Assembly (NCBI RefSeq): GCF_018882185.1
Contig: NZ_JACVOY010000006.1
Location: 122,220 to 186,219, forward strand
Length of the DNA stretch: 64,000 bases
Reading direction: 5' to 3'
From: Polynucleobacter sp. AP-Latsch-80-C2
GTDB lineage: Bacteria; Pseudomonadota; Gammaproteobacteria; Burkholderiales; Burkholderiaceae
Shown here: piece by piece, positions 49,148 to 57,795 of the stretch
Numbering within the stretch: position 1 is the stretch's first letter
Layout: each line of letters opens with the position of its first letter
Notes under the pieces: generated by a model
The model's input: only the letters and a program-made list of their open reading frames with translations
Told to the model about the DNA's origin: nothing
Databases searched by the model: none
Position numbers and translations under genes: made by a program

Positions 49148-50038
49148 TTATCGCTTACCTCCAAAACCACCAACCGTATAACCCTGCGATCCAGTCGCGT
49201 AGTAAGTACCGCCAATTTCATTAGCGTTAGGGCCGTAGAATTGACCAGTCATATTTCCTATCATCCCGTTCGCAGTAGATAAGGTTCCGGAAAATTTAGA
49301 TGTTCCAGTCGAATAGTTGCCATAACCAGTCATATTTAAAGACGGTGCAGCAACTACTGCTCCATTAGCGCTACCAGTAGCAATAGTATTGCTGGTATTG
49401 AAGGCGACGGTTCTTGCGGCAAAATCTACTCCAGCATTCATATTCGCAGTAGTGAAGTAACCCCCCGCTCCCTGGTAATAGAGGCCACTTGCAAAGCCTA
49501 CAAAATTAACAGAACCAGTTGCCGGCATACCCGTTACGGGGGTAGCACTCCCCAGGCTAACTGCATTGGCATTAGCAGGTTGCGGCCCACCTGCGTAAGC
49601 ACCCCAAGCCCCAAAGGTTTGGTATTCAAAGGCTGCATCATATGGATTCGTAATAATTGCGCCAATACCTTGTTTATTTACTGCAAAAACTGTTCCATTT
49701 CCCATACCCTGAGAAATAGTGTCTCCTGAACCAGTGCTAAATGATGCCCCAGCCCCAGATCCCGCTGTCATAGAGATAGCAGTAAAGTTTCGTGAACTAT
49801 CAAATGTCACATTACCGCTAGCGCCATAACTCGCACTTGAGCTTGAGGACGTAGCAGTTGTGGAAGATCCAGAAAGTGCTGTTGCTGTATTGGGTGCAAC
49901 TGCACTCCAGGCGGTAAATGGTGTTGTACTAGCAGATGAGCCAGAACTTCCCCCGCCGCCTCCAGCGCATCCCGCAATGATGCTGACCATAGCAAGTAAT
50001 ATAGGGACAAGATGATAATTTTTGAATCCAGATAACAT
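49148..50038 (-). CDS. TbpB-like surface lipoprotein, probable Slam substrate (copy 1)
   Basis: This 296-residue lipoprotein has signal peptide YHLVPILLAMVSIIAGC with lipobox IAGC and a Gly/Ser linker. The strand-rich body includes FEYQTFGAWGAYAGG and ends GNMTGQFYGPNANEIGGTYY then GGFGGKR. It is a paralogue of the lipoprotein at 46995-47876, with best agreement in the last 60 residues. First in the cluster and followed directly by the Slam gene. The stop codon region (GGAGGTAAGCGATAA) could double as a ribosome binding site for Slam. Confidence 0.85.
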   Translation of the reverse strand: MLSGFKNYHLVPILLAMVSIIAGCAGGGGGSSGSSASTTPFTAWSAVAPNTATALSGSSTTATSSSSSASYGASGNVTFDSSRNFTAISMTAGSGAGASFSTGSGDTISQGMGNGTVFAVNKQGIGAIITNPYDAAFEYQTFGAWGAYAGGPQPANANAVSLGSATPVTGMPATGSVNFVGFASGLYYQGAGGYFTTANMNAGVDFAARTVAFNTSNTIATGSANGAVVAAPSLNMTGYGNYSTGTSKFSGTLSTANGMIGNMTGQFYGPNANEIGGTYYATGSQGYTVGGFGGKR

Positions 50039-50189
50039 AGTGATCTCAATATAAATATGCGGGATAGCAAAATTTCTAGATAAGGGACATTCTAAAGCAA
50101 AGAAAGGGGTGATTTAATGCAAAATCAAGCTATGCAAGCCCTCTTAATGCAGATATCCCAATTTATATATCTGAGCACTTAATATTCCT

Positions 50190-52295
50190 ATGAATTTAAA
50201 AAAAATACATATGGGAGCTATTCTTATAGGGTATTTTCTCTTGGTCTTGGCTATGGGGCTTTTTCTTTACCAAGACTACGGCATATCTCTGGATGAGCCC
50301 GCCCAGCGTCTAATTGGAATAGTTAATCTAAATTATGTAGGGCAAGTATTCGGCATAGAGTCAATCATTGGAAATGCGCATTTCACCAACTTTTCCAACC
50401 TAACACTTGCTACCTTAGAAGATCGCCATTACGGGGTTATCTTTGAGCTTCCAGCTGCACTCATGGAAATATTTTTCCATGCAGAAGACATAAGAGGCAT
50501 CTACTTGATGCGTCACCTTCTTACATACTTTTACTTTTTGCTCGGGGTAACTAGCTTATACGGGCTTGCTAATTTACGTTTTAAAGATTGGCGGATTAGT
50601 CTTTTAGCATGCTCCATGCTAATCCTTAGCCCACGAATATTTTCAGACGCCTTCTATAACGATAAAGACATTGTCTTTATGTCGGTATTTTCGTTAGCTT
50701 CTCTCACCATGATTTGGTTCTTAATGTATCCGTCATGGAAAAAAGTAATATTTCATGCGCTTACTTCTGCCATTGCAATAGATACAAGACTTATTGGTAT
50801 CGTCATTCCACTAATGACAATAATAATCTTTAGCGCACGACTCCCTTATATGGGCATGTCGACAAAGCGGATTGCAATTCTCGCTCTTATGTATTTAACA
50901 ACTTTCCCGTTAATCACCATAACACTATGGCCATATTTATGGGCAAACCCACTGACTCATCTTTTAGAAGCCTTTGAATTTATTTCACGCCACCCACATA
51001 GTGCCGCGCTAATTTTTCAGGGTAGAGAAACGCTGACGAATCAACTGCCTTGGTATTACATCCCTGTCTGGATATCCATCACTACGCCTATTTTATATTT
51101 GATGTCTTTTAGTATTGGTGCCATTGTAAATATTCGATTACTCTTCATTTATCAACTCAAGATTCTTCAAAATAACAATCAATTGATTGATGCCATTTTC
51201 TTTGCACTTTTCTTAGGCCCCATTACTGCGATTGCCATTTCACATACTTCAATCTATAACGGATGGAGGCATTTATATTTTATTTATCCTTTTTTTATTT
51301 TAATTTCTATAAATGGATTGATAAAGATTTGGGCTTTAATTGGTACTTATAGATATGGAACAATCTTTTTAGCTAGCGTTCTATCAACAAACTTTATGTA
51401 TATCGCATCCTGGATGGTAATTAATCATCCACTTCAAAATCTTTACTTCAACTCCTTAGCAGGTCAAAACTGGAATTCTTCATATGAAATAGATTATTGG
51501 GGACTTGCCAATCGAATTGCTTTGCAAAAGATTTTGAAGATAGATAAGGGTGACTCAATAACAATCTGGCCTGGATCAAATAGCAAATTTAAATCTGGTG
51601 AGCCCACTGTATTTAGCGATCAATTATTGCTTGAAGAATCGAAAATTAGAGAAAGGGTTACATCCCCAGATAACATTGAGGATAGTAAATACATAATTAC
51701 CTCTAGTAAAGCGAACTATTCTCCAAATTACTTATGGCAACATGGGATGTTTGAGAAAATTGATAGTGTATCCATCAATGGAAGTGAAATTCTTGCCATC
51801 TTTTTGCGTAAAGACCGTAATGAAATATTGCCGCCTCAGAAAGGTCAAATAATTTCATTTGCAAAATCAGGGCTGGGAATATTCTATTTATATGGAAATA
51901 AAAATCCACCCATTAATTGGGAGCTTGGGAAGTCTAGTGATTGGCAAATACCAGAAGGATGGGGGGTTTGGTCAAACGGCAGTGAAGCCACCCTAGCTAT
52001 ACCTCCTTTTAATTACGAAATAAAGCACATAGTATTTAAACTTCGATCATTTGTTGGTCCTCAAACCCCCTCGCAAAATACTCAGATCTGGATTAACGGT
52101 CACAGAATTAAAGACATCGATATATCAAGCGCGGCAAGCCAAGAGTTTGTTGTTGATCTACCTCGAAATATAGATGCAAAAGAAGGCTTAAGAATTACAT
52201 TTAAGGGCCTTTTGCCACGAAGCCCAAAGCAATTGGGGCTAAGTCAAGATGATCGCCAAATTGCGATTGGACTTGAATCAATAGAGCTTAGATAA
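50190..52295 (+). CDS. polytopic GT-C-like membrane glycosyltransferase (ArnT/PMT-like)
   Basis: This 701-residue protein has an N-terminal half of about eleven membrane helices, starting GAILIGYFLLVLAMGLFLYQ. The first periplasmic loop begins GISLDEPAQRLIGIVNL; Asp-Glu here is the GT39/ArnT-type catalytic position. The C-terminal half (about 420-701) is soluble, with a final jelly-roll-like stretch (ILFKLRSF-like IVFKLRSFVGPQTPSQNTQI). Such enzymes move sugars from polyprenyl phosphate to a glycan or protein. It overlaps the convergent acyltransferase gene by 8 bases. A+T-rich codon use suggests transfer. Confidence 0.7.
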   Translation: MNLKKIHMGAILIGYFLLVLAMGLFLYQDYGISLDEPAQRLIGIVNLNYVGQVFGIESIIGNAHFTNFSNLTLATLEDRHYGVIFELPAALMEIFFHAEDIRGIYLMRHLLTYFYFLLGVTSLYGLANLRFKDWRISLLACSMLILSPRIFSDAFYNDKDIVFMSVFSLASLTMIWFLMYPSWKKVIFHALTSAIAIDTRLIGIVIPLMTIIIFSARLPYMGMSTKRIAILALMYLTTFPLITITLWPYLWANPLTHLLEAFEFISRHPHSAALIFQGRETLTNQLPWYYIPVWISITTPILYLMSFSIGAIVNIRLLFIYQLKILQNNNQLIDAIFFALFLGPITAIAISHTSIYNGWRHLYFIYPFFILISINGLIKIWALIGTYRYGTIFLASVLSTNFMYIASWMVINHPLQNLYFNSLAGQNWNSSYEIDYWGLANRIALQKILKIDKGDSITIWPGSNSKFKSGEPTVFSDQLLLEESKIRERVTSPDNIEDSKYIITSSKANYSPNYLWQHGMFEKIDSVSINGSEILAIFLRKDRNEILPPQKGQIISFAKSGLGIFYLYGNKNPPINWELGKSSDWQIPEGWGVWSNGSEATLAIPPFNYEIKHIVFKLRSFVGPQTPSQNTQIWINGHRIKDIDISSAASQEFVVDLPRNIDAKEGLRITFKGLLPRSPKQLGLSQDDRQIAIGLESIELR

Positions 52296-53325
52296 ATCTC
52301 CATCTTTCTCCCAACAAAATCATCCTCACCACTGGGATTCTGTTAATCCCATAGCTTAATCCTACGCTCAGCAAAAGTGGGGCAAGAACCTTAGGCGAAT
52401 AGCCCAAGAAGAAATAGTGAATTGCATAAATACCAAGGGACAGTTGTCCACAAAGAATTAAAAAACTCTTTATTAGTTTGATATTAGTTTCTGAAATCCA
52501 CTTGGCTAGACCAAGAATTAAAAATGAGCCGCTGAGTGCAACTAAGCCAGCATAAAAATAAGTAACTCCTATTGGGATTAGGGTAACCCCATCAATATTA
52601 TCGCCTGCTGTTCTTGACCAAAATGGAACGAGTGCAATAAAGATAATCCATGCCGGTAAATATTTCCAGGTTGATAGCTTGGGATAAATATATTTATAAA
52701 AGCCCACGCCAAGTACGTAGTAAATAAAGTATGGCCTAATCAAACTCAACCCTGCGCCACGTGGAGTGTGTTCTCGAATGGCCCACCAAATGAAAACCAT
52801 CAAAACAATTTGAACTCGTCCATCGCAAATCCATTTGGTGAATTCATGAAAATTTAATCGTGTCGCAAGCTTATAAATCGCGGAGAAAAGGATATTAAAA
52901 AGCGTCGTCAGAGCGATACAGTAAAAAATTGCCAGGAGAAACCAAAGAGCAGTATCGGGACGTCTAAATGCCAGAATCAAAGCTGACAACACATTATCGC
53001 TATGGTGATAGATCAATTGATTGACGACGCACCAAGCAACAAACGGTAGCAATAAACGAATCGCTGCTTTGGATATCCTGACTTTAGCCTGCTGAAGGCT
53101 AGCTTTCATTCCATCTTGCACGCTATCCGACTGAAAAGCTATAGCAGCCACTGCTCCAGATAGAAAAACAAATAAAGGCATATGAAAAGAGTAGATGACT
53201 CTAAACCAAAGTAAATCATCAAAGTTTTCAGCGCTACCCTGAATCACATGACCAATGACAACGAGAATAATTGCCAAGCCTTTAGCAATATCTAAAAAAG
53301 CGTCTCTATATTTATTGGTTGTCAT
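52288..53325 (-). CDS. acyltransferase family membrane protein (fucose 4-O-acetylase-like)
   Basis: This polytopic protein of about 345 residues begins YRDAFLDIAKGLAIILVVIGHVIQG, with the family His at the end of helix 1, then FHMPLFVFLSGAVAA and ALWFLLAIFYCIAL. This matches the acyltransferase-3 superfamily branch that O-acetylates polysaccharides. About ten helices. ATG 53325 (MTTNKYRD) is chosen over 53340. It diverges from the Dph6-like gene and is convergent with the GT-C-like gene, so it probably serves a surface glycan. Confidence 0.85.
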   Translation of the reverse strand: MTTNKYRDAFLDIAKGLAIILVVIGHVIQGSAENFDDLLWFRVIYSFHMPLFVFLSGAVAAIAFQSDSVQDGMKASLQQAKVRISKAAIRLLLPFVAWCVVNQLIYHHSDNVLSALILAFRRPDTALWFLLAIFYCIALTTLFNILFSAIYKLATRLNFHEFTKWICDGRVQIVLMVFIWWAIREHTPRGAGLSLIRPYFIYYVLGVGFYKYIYPKLSTWKYLPAWIIFIALVPFWSRTAGDNIDGVTLIPIGVTYFYAGLVALSGSFLILGLAKWISETNIKLIKSFLILCGQLSLGIYAIHYFFLGYSPKVLAPLLLSVGLSYGINRIPVVRMILLGERWRFI

Positions 53326-53405
53326 TATTTTTGACTGCATTTACTGCCTTATTTTGCAGATTACCTACAGACTATAAAGCTAACCAGGATCATATAATTA
53401 AACTT

Positions 53406-54080
53406 GTGAATAGCAAAGCAATGACATCTTGGAGCGGAGGCAAGGATTCTTGTCTGGCCTTATGGCGCGCCCAAAAAATGGGGATCAATATTACCCATCT
53501 CCTCACAGCTCTTGATGAATCGGGACTTAAAACTCGCTCACATGGGGTGAGTAAAGCACTTATTCTTACTCAAGGGCAAGCCTTGGGTATGAACAATGAG
53601 TTCATATCAGCATCATGGCAAGACTATGAACAAGGCTTCATTAGTAAGCTTCGGCAACTTCATGCAGAAGGTATCACCCAAGCGATCTTTGGAGATATCG
53701 ACTTAATCCCTCATCGTGAATGGGAAGAAAAGGTATGCGCATCCGCCAGCATAACTGCTCTACTACCGCTCTGGAATGAAAGCCGACTCTCACTTGTAAA
53801 TGAATTTCTAGAAGCAGGCTTTAAGGCTAGAGTGACCTGTGTGGATGGGCGATTTTTAGATGAGTCATTTGTTGGGCTAGAATTTGATGCCCAATTTATT
53901 GCCAGCTTGCCGGAAAGCGTAGATGCCTGCGGAGAGAACGGGGAGTTTCATACATTTGTATATGATGGCCCCAATTTCTCACAGCCAGTAAGGTGGAGAA
54001 GCTTGGGGAAACAAATTTATGTCTCCCCGCCTGAATATGGGCAACTCAGCTATTACTTTGATCTATTAGATATAGCTTAG
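53406..54080 (+). CDS. Dph6-like PP-loop ATPase (diphthine-ammonia ligase family)
   Basis: This adenine-nucleotide alpha hydrolase of about 224 residues has PP-loop TSWSGGKDSCLALWRAQ at the N-terminus, then HGVSKALILTQGQALGM and ITQAIFGDIDLIPHREWEE. The end is marked by VDACGENGEFHTFVYDGP, the Dph6 signature. The archaeal/eukaryotic family amidates diphthine on EF2; bacteria lack diphthamide, so the substrate here is unknown. The frame is open from 53319, but GTG 53406 or ATG 53421 place the PP-loop at the usual distance; neither has a clear ribosome binding site. Confidence 0.85.
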   Translation: MNSKAMTSWSGGKDSCLALWRAQKMGINITHLLTALDESGLKTRSHGVSKALILTQGQALGMNNEFISASWQDYEQGFISKLRQLHAEGITQAIFGDIDLIPHREWEEKVCASASITALLPLWNESRLSLVNEFLEAGFKARVTCVDGRFLDESFVGLEFDAQFIASLPESVDACGENGEFHTFVYDGPNFSQPVRWRSLGKQIYVSPPEYGQLSYYFDLLDIA

Positions 54081-54094
54081 TTATCTAGGTTTAA

Positions 54095-54331
54095 TCAAAA
54101 CTGCTGATTGGCTGCGCCATTTCCACAGAACTTAGAAAACAATAAAATCCAAGTCATACGCATATTAGAGATATCTAAGCCGGCAGGCTTTGGGATGTTT
54201 TTCTCAACATAGGATGTAATGGTGCTCGCAGTATCATCTTTAGCAGGCTCGCAGAAACTCTTGGCTATAACGCTAACGAGAACAAACAACACTAAAACAA
54301 GCGCAATGATGGAAATGATTTTCTTATTCAT
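54095..54331 (-). CDS. small single-helix exported or membrane protein
   Basis: This 78-residue protein, MNKKIISIIALVLVLFVLVSV, has a basic start and one hydrophobic helix, then a short soluble tail with two Cys (SFCEPAKDD and KFCGNGAANQ). ATG 54331 is chosen, since four upstream residues (MGQH) add nothing. No family recognised. It is convergent with the Dph6-like gene. Confidence 0.6.
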   Translation of the reverse strand: MNKKIISIIALVLVLFVLVSVIAKSFCEPAKDDTASTITSYVEKNIPKPAGLDISNMRMTWILLFSKFCGNGAANQQF

Positions 54332-54497
54332 GTGTTGCCCCACTCTATTTAATTGCTAGGCTAGCTGCCTTGATATAGCCATTCTACTGCGGTACGGATC
54401 CTGCATTTGATCAGGATATTTGGGTATGACCTAAGAAAAGTTGATTTAAGATCAAATCTAGTTGAAATAAGCTCCACCATCCTTTTTAATACTAAAA

Positions 54498-55400
54498 ATG
54501 CGCAAATCCCTATCTCAAGCTGAAATTCTGATTGCAGGTCCCGCGCGCAATAATGCAGATACGCTTGCTACCGAGGTAGACACCCTACTGAAAAGTGTTG
54601 CCGGCTTTAAAAAAGCTTACTGCCTGGTAATTGAAAGTGACTCAACTGACAATACGCTTGCTGAACTACAAGCTTTAAAGGGTTCTTATCCTTCTTTTGA
54701 CTACGTCTCTCTTGGTCAATTGGCCAAGAAGATGCCCAAGCGTACTGACCGACTAGCCTGTGCCAGAAACTGCATTCTGGATGAGCTTACCAATAATCTC
54801 TTGTACGCCAATGTTGAGTACGTCATCATGGCCGATTTAGATGGCATCAATCGCAGTATTACCCGTGAAAAAATAGAGTCTTGCTGGGATCTCTCTGAGC
54901 CTTGGGATGTCATCACTGCAATTCAATCTGATCGTTACTACGATATCTGGGCTCTACGACATCCTGACTGGAGTCCGATTGACTGCTTCACGCTCAGATC
55001 ACGACTTGAAGGCGTAATCGGCAAGGATGCTGCAAATACTTTGGCTGTTAAGGCTAAGCAAGTTGTCCTGCCTTCTACCGGAATGATTGAAGTAGATTCT
55101 GCCTTTGGAGGCCTTGGAATCTACAAGCGCGATGCCATATTAGCTGGGCGATATATAGGACTTGATGAAAACGGTAATGAAGCTTGTGAGCACGTTAGCC
55201 TTCATAACGATTTGAGAAAAGCGGGCTATCGGATTTTTATTAACTGCACCCTAGTAAATAGCGCCCATCATATTGACCCACCACCACCGCTCCCAAAAGG
55301 CAGAACGATGGCAGGAATCAAGTTATTACAGAAAATAGGTGTTGGCTTATTTGGGCAAGAACGCTTTCATAAGTACTTAGACCTTCTGAAAAAGTCTTAG
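54498..55400 (+). CDS. GT-A-type glycosyltransferase-like protein
   Basis: This 300-residue soluble protein has a nucleotide-sugar-binding start ILIAGPARNNADTLATEVDTLL and CLVIESDSTDNTLAELQAL. A DxD-type metal site is in VIMADLDGIN, and VDSAFGGLGIYKRDAIL and NDLRKAGYRIFINCTL follow. The pattern resembles eukaryotic-type CAP59/alpha-1,3-mannosyltransferase-like and GT2-related enzymes. Donor and acceptor unknown. The gene stands alone, close to other glycan-related genes. Confidence 0.7.
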   Translation: MRKSLSQAEILIAGPARNNADTLATEVDTLLKSVAGFKKAYCLVIESDSTDNTLAELQALKGSYPSFDYVSLGQLAKKMPKRTDRLACARNCILDELTNNLLYANVEYVIMADLDGINRSITREKIESCWDLSEPWDVITAIQSDRYYDIWALRHPDWSPIDCFTLRSRLEGVIGKDAANTLAVKAKQVVLPSTGMIEVDSAFGGLGIYKRDAILAGRYIGLDENGNEACEHVSLHNDLRKAGYRIFINCTLVNSAHHIDPPPPLPKGRTMAGIKLLQKIGVGLFGQERFHKYLDLLKKS

Positions 55401-55427
55401 CATTAGCTTTGTCCCTCTTCTTCTCGC

Positions 55428-55952
55428 TTATTTACTAATGCGGCACTCAGACGGCAGCAACTGAGAAATCAGATTCGTTTCCGTTGAACGGCAAGACCAA
55501 CCACCTGACCAAGTTGACCCCTCTGGCTTAGATAAATCCACCGGCTTAGGCGCATTGGCATCGGGTTCATTGGTCGGAATTAAATGTAGGGTATTTTTTC
55601 CTTCTGGCGCTACGCTATTTTGAAAATCAATTGCGATTGCACCTGATGGCGTAATTTCAATTAACTTCACACTGCGGGTTGGCGTAAAAGTAAATGATCC
55701 ATAAGTTGCCTCATCCATCGGTACCGTACCCCGACTGGCAAAAGCCTCTGTAACTGAAAGCTTTGCGCTGGAAGATAAATTCAGACCCTCAACTACTCTG
55801 CTTCTGGCAATGTAATCTTGATATTGGGGCACCGCTACCGCCACCAAGATCCCGATGATGGCAACTACCACCATCACTTCAATCAAAGTAAAGCCTGCTT
55901 CTGTGCTTTGCTTTTGAGTGCTCTGATTTACTTCCTGAATTTCACTATGCAT
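55428..55952 (-). CDS. type IV pilin (PilA/PilE-like)
   Basis: This 174-residue prepilin has a 20-residue charged leader ending STEAG, cleaved before [20 protein letters not shown], with the Glu at mature position 5. The body has [31 protein letters not shown]. The C-terminal pair of cysteines ([10 protein letters not shown] and SECRIS) would form the usual D-region disulfide. No other pilus genes are in the window. The gene stands alone before the terC terminator. Confidence 0.95.
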   Translation of the reverse strand: MHSEIQEVNQSTQKQSTEAGFTLIEVMVVVAIIGILVAVAVPQYQDYIARSRVVEGLNLSSSAKLSVTEAFASRGTVPMDEATYGSFTFTPTRSVKLIEITPSGAIAIDFQNSVAPEGKNTLHLIPTNEPDANAPKPVDLSKPEGSTWSGGWSCRSTETNLISQLLPSECRISK

Positions 55953-56024
55953 ATGTTTTGGCTCCTGAGGTTAAATACCTCATTCTCCAGTCTATACCTC
56001 TGCATTTATAGGGATCCAGATGTC

Positions 56025-56055
56025 AGAAAAGCCAGCTTTTGGGGCTGGCTTTTCT
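56025..56055. terminator. intrinsic terminator after terC
   Basis: A 12-bp perfect stem AGAAAAGCCAGC / GCTGGCTTTTCT with a 7-base loop lies 38 bases after the terC stop on the minus strand. The A/T-rich stem base gives a short T run both ways, and a longer T run follows on the plus strand, where no gene precedes it. Confidence 0.75.
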
Positions 56056-56092
56056 GGTTTTTTCTTTATTGCTGTCTTCTATTTAAGACTTC

Positions 56093-56800
56093 TTAGGCAG
56101 CTTCTTTTTTAGCGTTCTTTTTCTTGAGGTAGGTTCCCACCAACAATACGATTGCTACGCCGATACCTTCAAAAATCATATGAGCATCTTCCATCGCTGC
56201 TTGCATTGATTCACGGATAGCAGGATCTTCAACCAACATACCGCCAGCCAAGAGACCCAATAAGCCCGCGCCCAAAGTAATGATGATTGGGAAACGATCC
56301 ATAATTTTGAGGAGCATAGTGCTACCAAAAATAATCAATGGGATAGATAGTCCTAACCCTACAATGAGCAATACCAAACGGGTTTCTTCTGGGCCCTTTT
56401 GTGCTGCAGCAGCAACGGCCAACACATTATCTAAACTCATCACTAAGTCCGCTACCAAGATCGTCCGAATGGCCCCCCAAATATTTTGGTGGCCATGCAT
56501 TTCTTCTTCTTCTCCGCTATCAGCTAAGAGCTGTACCCCGATATACAAAAGCAAAATGGCGCCAACGATCTTAAGGTAAGGCAAGGTCAGCAACTGAACA
56601 GCCGTAACGGTTAATACCACCCGCAAAATAATCGCAGCAGCACTACCCCAGAAAATGGCTTTCTTTTGCTGGGCAGATGGCAGATTACGTGATGCCAAGG
56701 CAATCACAACAGCGTTATCACCCGATAGCAAAATATTCGCAACAATAATTGAGACTAATGCAGCCCAAAATGCTGGCCCGGTAAATGCTGAAAAATCCAT
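56093..56800 (-). CDS. TerC/YjbE-family integral membrane protein
   Basis: This 235-residue TerC-fold membrane protein has seven or so helices. VSIIVANILLSGDNAVVIALA and ILVADLVMSLDNVLAVAAAA hold the paired acidic GDNA and LDNV motifs that bind metal. It ends in a Lys-rich tail. Relatives export Mn2+ or act in exoenzyme metalation and tellurite response; the substrate is not proven. No riboswitch was recognised in the short 5' gap, which mainly holds the sucD terminator. Confidence 0.9.
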   Translation of the reverse strand: MDFSAFTGPAFWAALVSIIVANILLSGDNAVVIALASRNLPSAQQKKAIFWGSAAAIILRVVLTVTAVQLLTLPYLKIVGAILLLYIGVQLLADSGEEEEMHGHQNIWGAIRTILVADLVMSLDNVLAVAAAAQKGPEETRLVLLIVGLGLSIPLIIFGSTMLLKIMDRFPIIITLGAGLLGLLAGGMLVEDPAIRESMQAAMEDAHMIFEGIGVAIVLLVGTYLKKKNAKKEAA

Positions 56801-56841
56801 AATGTCTCCAACGTTTTTTTATGTTTTAACTACTGATTACT

Positions 56842-56873
56842 AAAAATAGAGTGCTGAATTATCAGCACTCTAT
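56842..56873 (-). terminator. intrinsic terminator of sucCD
   Basis: A perfect 12-bp stem ATAGAGTGCTGA / TCAGCACTCTAT with a 4-base loop and a T run on the minus strand (complement of A tract 56842-56846). It lies 14 bases past the sucD stop. Confidence 0.93.
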
Positions 56874-56886
56874 CCTTCTTGCTCAA

Positions 56887-57780
56887 TTACAACATGGCTT
56901 TCAATAAAGCAGCCATTTCTGATGGGTTCTTTGTTACCTTAAAGCCACACTCTTCCATTACAGCGAGTTTGGCATCCGCAGTATCAGCACCACCAGAAAT
57001 CAAAGCGCCAGCGTGGCCCATACGTTTTCCAGGAGGAGCTGTTACACCAGCAATAAAGCCAACTACTGGCTTCTTCATATTGTCTTTGCACCAACGAGCA
57101 GCTTCAGCCTCGTCTGGTCCACCGATTTCACCAATCATGATGACTGCATCAGTTTCTGGGTCTTCGTTGAACATCTTCATGATGTCGATGTGCTTCAAGC
57201 CGTTGATGGGATCGCCACCGATACCAACTGCGGTAGATTGACCCAAACCAATAGCTGTCAATTGACCAACTGCTTCATAAGTCAAAGTACCAGAACGGCT
57301 GACAACACCGATGCGGCCTTTCTTATGGATATGGCCAGGCATGATGCCGATCTTGATTTCGTCAGGAGTAATGATTCCTGGGCAGTTAGGGCCAAGCAAT
57401 AAAGTCTTCTTGCCGCCAGCCGCTTCTTTAGCGCGCATTTTGTTACGCACTTCAAGCATGTCGCGCACTGGAATGCCTTCAGTAATACAGATCACAAAAT
57501 CGAGGTCAGCTTCAACAGCTTCCCAGATTGCAGCTGCAGCGCCAGGAGGCGGAACATAAATAACAGAAGTCGTTGCACCAGTTTGCTGAGCAGCTTCTTT
57601 AACAGTTCCAAAAATAGGAATATTAAAAATAGACTCACCTGCTTTTTTAGGATTTACGCCAGCAACGAAACAGTTCTTACCGTTTGCGTATTCCTGACAT
57701 TTTTCTGTATGGAACTGACCGGTCTTACCAGTGATACCTTGGGTAATAACTTTGGTGTTTTTATTAACTAAAATAGACAT
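56887..57780 (-). CDS. sucD: succinate-CoA ligase subunit alpha
   Basis: This 297-residue subunit carries the CoA site and the phospho-His. [62 protein letters not shown] and [11 protein letters not shown] (active His) are present. Follows sucC by 15 bases in one operon of the TCA cycle. Confidence 0.98.
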   Translation of the reverse strand: MSILVNKNTKVITQGITGKTGQFHTEKCQEYANGKNCFVAGVNPKKAGESIFNIPIFGTVKEAAQQTGATTSVIYVPPPGAAAAIWEAVEADLDFVICITEGIPVRDMLEVRNKMRAKEAAGGKKTLLLGPNCPGIITPDEIKIGIMPGHIHKKGRIGVVSRSGTLTYEAVGQLTAIGLGQSTAVGIGGDPINGLKHIDIMKMFNEDPETDAVIMIGEIGGPDEAEAARWCKDNMKKPVVGFIAGVTAPPGKRMGHAGALISGGADTADAKLAVMEECGFKVTKNPSEMAALLKAML

Positions 57781-57795
57781 ATTGGAATTCCTGGA

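Noticed and set aside
56801..56886. Mn2+ riboswitch (yybP-ykoY) before the TerC gene
   Set aside because: The only strong structure in the 86-base gap is the sucCD terminator, and the remaining space is too short for the riboswitch fold.
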